DNA of 7,231 bases. Source: JBBQSF01 sp038214085. GTDB lineage: Bacteria > Bacteroidota > Bacteroidia > Bacteroidales > CG2-30-32-10. Position numbers and translations under genes: made by a program. The stretch spans positions 1 to 7,231 of the forward strand of contig JBBQSF010000140.1 of assembly GCA_038214085.1 (NCBI GenBank), written 5' to 3'. Below are positions 1 through 6,435 of the stretch, one piece after another. The notes beneath the pieces are model-generated. The model was not told the origin of the DNA. It searched no databases and worked only from the letters and a program-made list of their open reading frames with translations. Each line of letters begins with the position of its first letter. Position 1 is the stretch's first letter.

Positions 1-2841
1 AATACTGGAACCACTCCCGGAATTTCTTCGGAAGAAGCCATTTTTAAAGCCATTGCATACACAGGTGCTTCCTCATACATGTGGGAAAACACACAAGCGC
101 AAACCATTTTGAAACAACAAAAAAACAATCCGAATGCCACCTATTACCCAACAGCAGCTCTTATGTTTGTAGATCCGAAATGCTCCGGAATGGCAGCAAA
201 TTATAAGCTTGCCTACCAGATTGATATTTTTGCCGAAGCACCCATGAGCCGCAAATATGTTTTTGTGGATGCACAAACAGGAGAAATTCTTTTCACAGAA
301 AACCGCATCAAAACTACTGATGTAACTGGCACTGCTGTTACAAAATATGCAGGAACACAAACCATATATACTGATTCTGTTTCTGCTGGTTTGTACCGTT
401 TACGCCAGACAGTAACCGGCGGCGGCGTAGAAACCTACAACATGCAAAAAGGCACCAATTACGGTCTTGCAGTTGATTTTACCGACACTGACAACTACTG
501 GAACAACGCAAATGCCAATCAGGACGAAGCTGCTACCGATGCTCATTTTGCTGCTACCGAAACGTATGAATATTATTTCCAGAAATTCGGAAGATTAAGC
601 TACGACAATGCAGATGCAAAGCTTATCAGCTATGTGCATTACGATAACAATTACGCAAATGCATTCTGGAACGGCAGTTACATGACTTACGGCGACGGTG
701 ATGGCACTTCATACTCTGCGCTCACTTCCATTGATGTTTGCGGCCATGAAATTACGCATGCTGTGGACGAAAATTCCGCAAATCTTATTTATCAAGATGA
801 AATGGGTGCAATGAACGAAGGTTTCAGTGATATTTTTGGAACTGCAATTGAATTTTTTGCAGATCCTGCGCATGCCAACTGGACTATTGGTGAAGCGTTT
901 GACCTTACGGGAACTGGTTTCCGCTCATTAAGCGATCCAAAATCTGCACAACTTCCGGATACCTATCACGGACAATACTGGCTCTTTAACGATGTGTTTG
1001 ACAATGGCGGAGTTCACACCAATTGCGGCGTTTTAGCACATTGGTTTTATATTATGAGCGAAGGAAAAGTTGGAACCAACGATATTGGAAATGCTTACAA
1101 TGTTGTAGGAATGGGAATGGATACTGCAGCGGCTATAGCATACCGCGCTTTAACTGTTTACCTTGTACCTTCGTCGCAATATGTTGATGCACGTCAAGCA
1201 ATGATTTGGTCGGCAGAAGATCTTTACGGACATTGTTCTCAAGCTGCTATCACTGCATCCGAAGCATGGTATGCCGTAGGAGTTGGCTTCCCAATTTCAG
1301 ATTACGATCTTTGGATGAGCGAAATTACTTCTCCTGTAACTGCCTGTGGATATGGGTACGAAGAAATGATTCAAGCTCGATTGATTTACAATGGCTGTAT
1401 GGCAAATTATGTTGTAGGTGATACTATTCCGGTGAGCTACAGAATAAACGGAGGTGCAGCAGTGAATGATACACTTATTCTTACAAGCGATTTGCACGGC
1501 GGTGATACGCTTGATTTTACATTTCCTACACCAGCCAATTTCCCTGCCATTGGAGTTTATACTATTGATTGCTGGGTTTCTGCAAACCACGATAATCAAA
1601 GCGGAAACGACAGTATTGTTGGATATCAGTTTGAAAACAAAATTCAACAGAACATCGATATGGGCGTAAGCAACATCACTTCACCTGTTTCCGATTGTCA
1701 CCTCACCAATGAAGCCGTAACTGTTGAAGTTAAATTCTTTGGCTGTGATTCAATACCTGCTGGTCAGCCCATTGTTCTAGCATACCGTGTTAATAGTGGA
1801 AGTCCCGTTCGCGATTCAATAACTATTCCCCATGTACTTTACCCTTTAGATGTTTTTACACACACGTTTACTGTTCCAGCAAATCTTAGTGCCTCAGGAA
1901 TATATACTTTGGAAGCATGGACAGAATATTTACCCGATACCCTTACTACAAATGATAAATTCTCAGGATACTCGGTTAAAAATCCGTTGGCACTTTCATC
2001 TGACACTGTAGGATTTGAAGAAAGCAACCTGATGAGTATGATTAATATTCAAACCACTCATTATTCTAATGCTTTTACTTCTAATGCTGCTCATAACACA
2101 GGCACCAAAGGGTTTCAAATGACTGGTGGAAATGCAATGGACTACATCAACTTGCTTGAGTTTCCAAGCGGTTCAAACACATGGCAGATTAATGAATTTT
2201 TATCTGCAAAAATAAGTTTCTGTGTGGATGCAAGTGCATGGTCAACCTGCAATATGCGTCTTGATTTAAAACAAACACATGGTGGAGATTTGTACACGCA
2301 ATATCTTGGTGCTGGAGATTATACTATTGCAAGCAATTTCAGAGTAATGGCCAACGGAACACAGATAGGAGGAACTTACAATCCAACAACTCCCAAGAAC
2401 GATCCTTATTTAACACATTACATTAATCTTGATTCTTACGCAGGTACCAAATTCACTGTAACGCTTGAAACCAGAAATATTTCAAAGGATACTGTTATTT
2501 TCTTTATACCATTTGTGCTCGACAATGCTTATGTAGATAATGTATGTTTCAGCGAGCAATCGCAGCAAGGTATTGAAGATAACAGCATGCTTAATTTAAC
2601 AAGCGTTTACCCGAATCCATTTAACGATGAATTCAGTATTAAATACGATACCGATGGCAACGAACAGCTTACCATAACAGTTGCAGATATTGTTGGAAAT
2701 ATTGTTTACACGGGCAATTACAATGTGTCAAGCGGATCAAACCGAATCAATTTAAATATGCAAAATCAACCTGCTGGGGTTTATGTTCTCAACATCAGCA
2801 ATGGAAAAGCCAATGCCAACCGAAAATTGGTGAAACAATAA
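1..2841 (+). CDS. Secreted M4 (thermolysin-like) zinc metalloprotease with T9SS sorting domain, 5' partial
   Basis: Extracellular zinc endopeptidase. The reading frame is open from base 1 with no stop, so the true start, signal peptide and most of the propeptide lie to the left; the ATG at 79 is internal. Counting base 1 as residue 1 there are 946 residues. Residues ~1-103 look like the end of an FTP/PepSY propeptide. The M4 catalytic domain spans ~105-432: HEITH at 249-253 gives the zinc ligands H249 and H253 and general base E250; E273 in NEGFSD is the third ligand, 24 residues on as in thermolysin; H339 in GGVH matches thermolysin His231. Two CARDB-like Ig-type repeats follow (~436-546 and 553-660), then a beta-rich, jelly-roll-like segment (~661-850) and a type A T9SS sorting domain (~866-946) with YPNPF at 870-874 and GVYVL near the end. 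Export would be Sec to periplasm, then T9SS to surface or medium. Domain calls are by eye; the protease family is secure and the Ig/jelly-roll labels are looser. The gene is transcribed toward the minus-strand block. Confidence 0.96.
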   Translation, partial: NTGTTPGISSEEAIFKAIAYTGASSYMWENTQAQTILKQQKNNPNATYYPTAALMFVDPKCSGMAANYKLAYQIDIFAEAPMSRKYVFVDAQTGEILFTENRIKTTDVTGTAVTKYAGTQTIYTDSVSAGLYRLRQTVTGGGVETYNMQKGTNYGLAVDFTDTDNYWNNANANQDEAATDAHFAATETYEYYFQKFGRLSYDNADAKLISYVHYDNNYANAFWNGSYMTYGDGDGTSYSALTSIDVCGHEITHAVDENSANLIYQDEMGAMNEGFSDIFGTAIEFFADPAHANWTIGEAFDLTGTGFRSLSDPKSAQLPDTYHGQYWLFNDVFDNGGVHTNCGVLAHWFYIMSEGKVGTNDIGNAYNVVGMGMDTAAAIAYRALTVYLVPSSQYVDARQAMIWSAEDLYGHCSQAAITASEAWYAVGVGFPISDYDLWMSEITSPVTACGYGYEEMIQARLIYNGCMANYVVGDTIPVSYRINGGAAVNDTLILTSDLHGGDTLDFTFPTPANFPAIGVYTIDCWVSANHDNQSGNDSIVGYQFENKIQQNIDMGVSNITSPVSDCHLTNEAVTVEVKFFGCDSIPAGQPIVLAYRVNSGSPVRDSITIPHVLYPLDVFTHTFTVPANLSASGIYTLEAWTEYLPDTLTTNDKFSGYSVKNPLALSSDTVGFEESNLMSMINIQTTHYSNAFTSNAAHNTGTKGFQMTGGNAMDYINLLEFPSGSNTWQINEFLSAKISFCVDASAWSTCNMRLDLKQTHGGDLYTQYLGAGDYTIASNFRVMANGTQIGGTYNPTTPKNDPYLTHYINLDSYAGTKFTVTLETRNISKDTVIFFIPFVLDNAYVDNVCFSEQSQQGIEDNSMLNLTSVYPNPFNDEFSIKYDTDGNEQLTITVADIVGNIVYTGNYNVSSGSNRINLNMQNQPAGVYVLNISNGKANANRKLVKQ
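1306..1980 (+). repeat. Tandem pair of ~110-residue CARDB-like domains within the protease
   Basis: Two successive segments of the protease align by eye. Each opens with a short D-x-x(-x)-S-x-I-T-S-P-V sequence, carries a Cys pair (C449/C466 in the first, C566/C582 in the second, counted from base 1), then a YR-[IV]-N-x-G-x-x-V-x-D stretch, a 'FT(F/V)PxN' turn, G-[IV]-Y-T and a C-terminal N-D segment. This resembles the CARDB/Ig-like adhesion-type repeats common downstream of catalytic domains in secreted bacteroidetal enzymes. The DNA copies have diverged, so this is an old domain duplication rather than a recent tandem repeat. A likely role is spacing or substrate/cell-surface binding (inference). 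Confidence 0.7.
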
Positions 2842-3243
2842 TTACTTTGTAAGTAACATTAATTTTTCAAAGACTTCCCCTACAATTTGTGGGGGATTTT
2901 TTTTGGGATCGCCCCAAACAAGCCTATTCGTATCGGTTTTTGTTACAAGAGAAATATACGAACTCATGTTGTAAGGATTATTGATAGAGAGTTTGGAAAT
3001 TCCTGCGTTTGAAACTGTTTTAAATAATTCTTTGCATTGTTTTGCTGGAAGGAGCTTCACAAATGTTTCACTGTTCACTTTGTGATCAATTTTATATAAA
3101 TTACCCGTGTTATCAAGTTTGTATGCATCGTATTTTCCAGTAAAGCCGCCGCCCTTTCCAAATTCGATAGCGGTAAATTCTTTTCTATAGTCGTGACACG
3201 AAAATAAAATTAGTGTTATTGTTGTCAACAAATAAATTTTCAT
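2842..3243 (-). CDS. Small lipoprotein with a GGGFTG motif, unknown function
   Basis: A 133-residue envelope lipoprotein. The N-terminus has a short lysine-plus-hydrophobic signal (residues 1-15) ending in the lipobox LFSC, with C16 as the predicted lipidated residue after signal peptidase II cleavage. The mature part is about 118 residues without membrane helices. It carries a glycine-rich GKGGGFTG stretch (29-36), then Y-x-L-D-x-x-G-x-L-Y, and a late VWGD (109-112). This arrangement (GGGFTG early, a strand ending in WGD late) resembles small bacteroidetal proteins I recall only as uncharacterised; I assign no function. Its ATG overlaps the stop of the zinc-ribbon membrane protein gene by 4 bp, so translation is probably coupled and the products may act together. 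Its TAA abuts the stop of the convergent protease gene, and its last ~20 codons contain the protease terminator, including an A8 run encoding K114-K115-N116. Confidence 0.88.
   Translation of the reverse strand: MKIYLLTTITLILFSCHDYRKEFTAIEFGKGGGFTGKYDAYKLDNTGNLYKIDHKVNSETFVKLLPAKQCKELFKTVSNAGISKLSINNPYNMSSYISLVTKTDTNRLVWGDPKKNPPQIVGEVFEKLMLLTK
2876..2904 (+). terminator. Intrinsic terminator of the M4 protease gene, embedded in the opposing lipoprotein gene
   Basis: Left arm TCCCCTACA (2876-2884), loop ATT (2885-2887), right arm TGTGGGGGA (2888-2896): nine pairs with one G-U wobble, followed at once by eight T (2897-2904). It begins 35 bases after the protease stop codon at 2839-2841. The T tract lies on the plus-strand side only; read on the minus strand the hairpin is followed by AGTCTTTG, so it should act on plus-strand transcripts. 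It lies wholly inside the lipoprotein gene, over that protein's residues ~114-123. Termination activity is inferred from structure. Confidence 0.85.
3240..3243 (-). other. ATGA start/stop overlap (translational coupling)
   Basis: On the minus strand, 3243 to 3240 reads ATGA: ATG starts the lipoprotein and TGA ends the zinc-ribbon membrane protein. Such 4-base overlaps usually mean one mRNA and re-initiation by the terminating ribosome, so the two proteins are probably made in a linked ratio. Confidence 0.9.
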
Positions 3244-4091
3244 TTTTTAAATTGATTAAAAATACCGATTACTTTAATTGCTTCATTCAATTTACCTTGG
3301 GGTACCGGGACATTTACCGAATACTCTTCACGCCGTCCGTACTGAACTAAAGCCGAATAAGTAAAAACAAGTATAGTATCATTTTCTTCAAGCATTACCC
3401 TTTCAAACCGAGCAGACAAGCCCTGCCAAATATGAATTGAGCCATTCAAATAAATTCCGCTTGGTGCAATAATGGCTTCGCCTATTCTCTTTTTATTTCT
3501 TCTGTATGGCACAATATAGCTCAACCATGCCGACAAAAACATGATTAATGTCATACACAAAAATAAAACAATCATAAAAGGCAATGCATCATCCAAAATA
3601 AATCCCATTATTAAAAAAACGACAAACATAATGGATGTGATTAATGCAAATATCCCCCAGCTTTGCGCTTTTCTTCTTTTAAATTCTTCCTCAGTGTATT
3701 GAGCCCATTCGCTGCCGGTATAAGTCCAGTGCACAATCGTATTTTTTCCAGAAACAATTTCGTTAAATCGCTTTGCACGTTTAAAGAAAAAAGGTGTTAC
3801 TATTAAACCTGTTATAAACATTAATGCGCCAACAAAAACCATGGCTCCTCCCCCGTTCATGATATCAATTTCAGCAACAAACGGCAATATCATACATAAT
3901 AAAAATAAAAGTGTTACAAATAACCATGCATAAGCATAAGATTTTTGTTTATTACGGGGCTTTGAGTATGAAAGCAAAGGAACAGATTCATTATGAGACC
4001 TTGCACTTTCAATTTTCACAGCAAGTCCGCATTTATGACAAAATCCAGCGCCTTCTTTATAGGTGGTTCCGCATTGCTGACAAAAAAACAT
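3240..4091 (-). CDS. Zinc-ribbon membrane protein with four helices and a C-terminal beta-rich domain, unknown function
   Basis: A 283-residue inner-membrane protein. It starts with a compact zinc ribbon: C4-x2-C7 and C18-x2-C21, each followed by glycine, as in zinc_ribbon_2/zinc-ribbon_15-type domains. A basic, polar linker (22-52) leads to four predicted membrane helices at about 53-73, 83-103, 144-166 and 170-194. Positive charges before helix 1 (RNKQK), in the 104-143 loop (KRAKR, KRRK) and after helix 4 (RRNKKR) place the zinc ribbon, the 40-residue loop and the C-terminal domain all in the cytoplasm. The loop contains W122-x-YT and EWAQYTxEEF. Residues ~200-283 have no membrane helices and look beta-rich with a final helix; a PH-like fold is possible but unproven. 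The ATG at 4091 is the only good start because it keeps the first CxxC. The gene overlaps the lipoprotein by 4 bp. I do not recognise a named family. Confidence 0.9.
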   Translation of the reverse strand: MFFCQQCGTTYKEGAGFCHKCGLAVKIESARSHNESVPLLSYSKPRNKQKSYAYAWLFVTLLFLLCMILPFVAEIDIMNGGGAMVFVGALMFITGLIVTPFFFKRAKRFNEIVSGKNTIVHWTYTGSEWAQYTEEEFKRRKAQSWGIFALITSIMFVVFLIMGFILDDALPFMIVLFLCMTLIMFLSAWLSYIVPYRRNKKRIGEAIIAPSGIYLNGSIHIWQGLSARFERVMLEENDTILVFTYSALVQYGRREEYSVNVPVPQGKLNEAIKVIGIFNQFKK

Positions 4092-4130
4092 TTTAATTAA
4101 TTTATTATTTACGATTAATTCAATGCTAAG

Positions 4131-4709
4131 TTAAAATTTTTTCTTAAAATAACTGCTTCGCAAAGCCCAATAAGAGTTGCCGACTCCTATACCAATTGCA
4201 GCACCCAGTAATGCACCACAAATCACATCACCCGGAAAATGCACTCCAAGATATATTCTGCTGTAGGACACAATTGCAGCCCAGAACAGTATCAAAGGTG
4301 TAAAATAGCGCATGGTTTTACCAAGAATTTTCACCATAAATAATGCAATAGCAAACACATTAGCTGCATGCGAGGAAACAAACCCGAATTGTCCTCCACA
4401 TTCGCCATTAATAAGATGAAGCTTTGCAGAAATCTCAGAATCGTGACACGGGCGCAAACGTTCAAAAACATCTTTAAACAAATGTACTGAAGACAAATCG
4501 CTCAACGCAATTAAAAATCCTACGGCAATAATTATAAACCAGGTTTCTTTACGATACTGGCGGATAATTAAAAAAATTAGAAAAAGATATAAAGGAATCC
4601 AGATAAAACGGTCGCTTAACCAATACATGATTGGGTCGAAAAAAGGAGAATGGAGGCCATTTAAAAACAGCATCAATTCCTTGTCCCACGCGATTAATTG
4701 TTCTATCAT
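4131..4709 (-). CDS. PAP2-family membrane phosphatase (lipid phosphatase, possibly undecaprenyl-diphosphatase type)
   Basis: Integral membrane phosphatase of the PAP2 superfamily, which dephosphorylates lipid phosphates such as phosphatidate, phosphatidylglycerol phosphate or undecaprenyl diphosphate through a phospho-histidine intermediate. All three signature motifs are present (numbered from the ATG at 4709): K79-x6-R86-P87; S112-S113-H114, a variant of the usual SGH; and S150-R151-x5-H157-x3-D161, with H157 the expected nucleophile. Hydrophobic stretches flank the motifs, consistent with five or six membrane helices and an active site on the outer face. I prefer the ATG at 4709 (192 residues): it gives the MIEQLIxWDKEL-type opening I associate with bacteroidetal members, whereas the upstream TTG at 4730 falls inside a promoter-like element. 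The 37-bp gap to the upstream aldolase gene allows co-transcription. Family is secure; substrate is not determinable, though an envelope lipid-carrier role is plausible. Confidence 0.93.
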   Translation of the reverse strand: MIEQLIAWDKELMLFLNGLHSPFFDPIMYWLSDRFIWIPLYLFLIFLIIRQYRKETWFIIIAVGFLIALSDLSSVHLFKDVFERLRPCHDSEISAKLHLINGECGGQFGFVSSHAANVFAIALFMVKILGKTMRYFTPLILFWAAIVSYSRIYLGVHFPGDVICGALLGAAIGIGVGNSYWALRSSYFKKKF

Positions 4710-4727
4710 CCGGATTAATAATATTTG

Positions 4728-4735
4728 CAAAAGTA
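4728..4735 (-). promoter_or_regulatory. Bacteroidetal -7 promoter-like element upstream of the PAP2 gene
   Basis: On the minus strand, 4735 to 4728 reads TACTTTTG, an exact match to the bacteroidetal -7 consensus TAnnTTTG. Transcription would start near 4720-4722, leaving a leader of about 11-13 bases before the ATG at 4709. No convincing TTG-type -33 element is visible at the usual spacing upstream, so the match may be chance or a weak internal promoter. It supports the 4709 start over the TTG at 4730. Confidence 0.35.
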
Positions 4736-4746
4736 GCTAATCTTTT

Positions 4747-5775
4747 TTAAATGCTTTTTTCCAGATCGGAAATGAACTTATCCACAAATTCTTCTTTTGT
4801 AGCCCAGGATGTTACCAAGCGGATAACAGAAGTATTATCCTCATTTTTTTTCCACACATAAAACCCAAACTGCTTATTTAATCTTTCAATTAATTCGTTT
4901 GGCAAAACTGGAAAAATTTGATTCGATACCGGTTCAATTAAAAATGAATGCCCTGCTTTTTTAATGCCTTCGGCTAGCTTCAACGCCATTGCATTTGCAT
5001 GTTTGCCCATTTCAAAAAACAAATTATTTTTAAATAATTCCAAAAACTGAAGCCCGAATATTCTGCCCTTGGCTAATAATGCACCTTTTTGTTTCAGATA
5101 AAATCTAAAATCAGCTTTAAGTTTATCATTGTTTATTACTATTGCTTCGCCCAGTAAGGCGCCATTTTTTGTTCCACCAATGTAAAAAACATCAACCAGT
5201 TTAGATAAATCTGCAAGTGAAAGATCATTTTGTTTTGAGGTTAATGCAGAGCCAAGGCGGGCGCCATCAAGATATAAAAACAAATCGTTTTGCTTGCAAA
5301 AATCCGAAATGCTTTCCAATTCTTTTTTACTATAAATACTTCCAATTTCAGTTGAATTTGAAATAAAAACCAATTTTGGTTTTACCATGTGCTCGTCGGT
5401 ATGCGCATCTATAACAGATTTAATTTGTTGCGAATTCAATTTGCCGTTACTGGTTTCAATAAGATTTACTTTATGTCCGGTGGCTTCAATTGCTCCCGTT
5501 TCGTGCACTGCGATATGCGCTGTACTAGCTGCAATAACAGATTCGTGCGGTTTTAATGCCGACGAAATCACAATTAAATTTGCTTGTGTTCCGCCCGAAA
5601 CAAAATGAATATCGGCATCCTGATTTTGGATTTGCTTACGAATTAAATTTGCTGCCTCAATGCAAAACTGGTCTTCGCTATATCCTTCATCCTGTATAAG
5701 ATTTGCACGACTTAAGGCTTCAAGAATTTTAGGATGTGCGCCTTCGCTGTAATCGTTTTTAAAGCTGTATTCCAT
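4747..5775 (-). CDS. ltaE: Low-specificity L-threonine aldolase family PLP enzyme
   Basis: A fold-type I PLP lyase of the beta-eliminating lyase/threonine aldolase family. The family cleaves L-threonine and L-allo-threonine to glycine and acetaldehyde in the cytoplasm, and some members act on other beta-hydroxy amino acids. The 342 residues are full family length and show the expected sites in order: a phosphate-binding SGGTQAN loop at 60-66; the T85-A-H87-x3-H91-E92 region, which holds the His that stacks on the cofactor; LDGARLGSA at 169-177, with D170 for the pyridine nitrogen and R173 for substrate/cofactor contact; and YIGGTKNG at 198-205 with K203 as the Schiff-base lysine. The C-terminal small domain ends in IRLVTSWAT. 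The ATG at 5775 gives the conventional F-x-N-D-Y-S-E-G-x-H-P opening. The leader just upstream is A-rich on the coding strand (an A9 run), with no Shine-Dalgarno, usual for this phylum. The symbol is by family, since specificity cannot be read directly. Confidence 0.94.
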   Translation of the reverse strand: MEYSFKNDYSEGAHPKILEALSRANLIQDEGYSEDQFCIEAANLIRKQIQNQDADIHFVSGGTQANLIVISSALKPHESVIAASTAHIAVHETGAIEATGHKVNLIETSNGKLNSQQIKSVIDAHTDEHMVKPKLVFISNSTEIGSIYSKKELESISDFCKQNDLFLYLDGARLGSALTSKQNDLSLADLSKLVDVFYIGGTKNGALLGEAIVINNDKLKADFRFYLKQKGALLAKGRIFGLQFLELFKNNLFFEMGKHANAMALKLAEGIKKAGHSFLIEPVSNQIFPVLPNELIERLNKQFGFYVWKKNEDNTSVIRLVTSWATKEEFVDKFISDLEKSI

Positions 5776-5857
5776 TGTATTTATTTTTTTTTAACGCTTT
5801 GAATTTGTATAAAGTTTGAATACGTTTTTTTATAACCTTGTGAAACGTACAGGCTGT
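5776..5857 (-). promoter_or_regulatory. Intergenic leader of the threonine aldolase gene
   Basis: This 82-bp gap is the longest non-coding stretch in the window and is the likely promoter region for the aldolase gene. On the minus strand it is AT-rich with an A9 run close to the start codon. The nearest match to the bacteroidetal -7 box is TACGTTTC (one mismatch from TAnnTTTG, minus strand 5849 to 5842), without a visible -33 partner. It also holds the 7-bp inverted repeat listed separately. No precise promoter can be assigned. Confidence 0.3.
5821..5849. repeat. 7-bp perfect inverted repeat in the aldolase upstream gap
   Basis: TACGTTT (5821-5827) is repeated in inverse orientation as AAACGTA (5843-5849) around a 15-base AT-rich spacer. 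It could be a regulator-binding site or a weak hairpin ending the Fic/secreted-protein transcript. No T tract follows it on the minus strand, so it is not a standard intrinsic terminator. Confidence 0.5.
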
Positions 5858-6430
5858 TTACATAGTTGATTTTATATCAATTCTTTTTATTTTAAATTCC
5901 TTATAATCAATATCGACATTGAACAAATTAAGCCCATCACCTAAACTATCAATTGTATTTAAGTCAGGAGAATTTAAATCCATATTCATCTTTTTATAAT
6001 AAAAATTAATATACACATATTTATTCCCGTTTTTTATAAATCCAACATATTGTTTATTATAATTGTCAAGATTATTTTTGATAGAATCAATATCGTTTCC
6101 ATCACAATGGAATTGATTTAATGCGTCATTTTTTAAATCAATTTTCAACGTATTAAATAACATATCAAGATTTGACTCTATCTGTTTAATTTGGATTATT
6201 GTTGGAGTCCAAATTGTATAATCTGTATTTCCCCCAAATACATAATCGTTAACATTATAACTACTTGAAACACCTTGGTTATAAAACTTAAATTTATAAT
6301 TCTCTTGAAACAAAGTACATTTATAACTGCCACAATTGATCAAGATTGCTGAATCTTTAAGATTATTTTGTCCTTTTATTGTTTGAAACATTAAAAAGAA
6401 TCCACAAAATATTGCAATTGTATTTTTCAT
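5858..6430 (-). CDS. Secreted protein of unknown function, downstream of fic
   Basis: A 190-residue protein I do not recognise. Residues 1-20 form a Sec signal peptide: K2, a hydrophobic core IAIFCGFFLMF, and a likely signal peptidase I site after IKG (20), leaving Gln21 as mature N-terminus, a common arrangement in Bacteroidota. C9 is too early and has no lipobox context, so it is probably not a lipoprotein. The mature part has no membrane helices, is rich in N, D, K, I and Y, and reads as alternating strands (for example KYVYINFYYKK) with three Cys (C33, C38 and one in QFHCDGND). It ends with a basic/hydrophobic DYKEFKIKRIDIK tail. There is no T9SS sorting domain. The gene starts 5 bp after the Fic stop codon, so the two are almost certainly one transcript. 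Its DNA is among the most AT-rich here (sampled 60-base lines ~17-22% GC), suggesting an acquired or fast-evolving gene. Confidence 0.82.
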   Translation of the reverse strand: MKNTIAIFCGFFLMFQTIKGQNNLKDSAILINCGSYKCTLFQENYKFKFYNQGVSSSYNVNDYVFGGNTDYTIWTPTIIQIKQIESNLDMLFNTLKIDLKNDALNQFHCDGNDIDSIKNNLDNYNKQYVGFIKNGNKYVYINFYYKKMNMDLNSPDLNTIDSLGDGLNLFNVDIDYKEFKIKRIDIKSTM

Positions 6431-6435
6431 ATAAT

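Noticed and set aside
73..360. Minus-strand open frame opposite the protease propeptide
   Set aside because: Shadow of the protease gene: Cys-rich, low-complexity translation with no recognisable features, lying fully over a strongly supported coding frame. The same applies to the other short frames over the protease, aldolase and zinc-ribbon genes.
2810..2830. CCAAT/ATTGG hairpin as a terminator for the minus-strand lipoprotein transcript
   Set aside because: Only five pairs around an 11-base loop, followed by CTTTTCC rather than a clean T tract; too weak to call, so no terminator is assigned for the minus-strand block.
4095..4120. AATTAAT/ATTAATT inverted repeat upstream of the zinc-ribbon gene
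   Set aside because: Composed only of A and T in a very AT-rich 39-bp gap, where such matches are expected by chance.
4710..4730. TTG start extending the PAP2 protein by seven residues
   Set aside because: The extension is an unusual MQILLIR before a family-typical MIEQL opening, needs a TTG start, and overlaps the TAnnTTTG element.
5784..5792. T9 run (A9 on the coding strand) before the aldolase start, considered as a phase-variable tract or terminator tail
   Set aside because: No stem precedes it on the plus strand and nothing is transcribed toward it in that direction; A-rich leaders are normal for genes lacking Shine-Dalgarno sequences in this phylum.
5858..6430. Secreted protein as the antitoxin of the Fic protein
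   Set aside because: The clear Sec signal peptide would export it, while Fic inhibitors act in the cytoplasm, and no [S/T]xxxE[G/N] inhibitory motif was seen.
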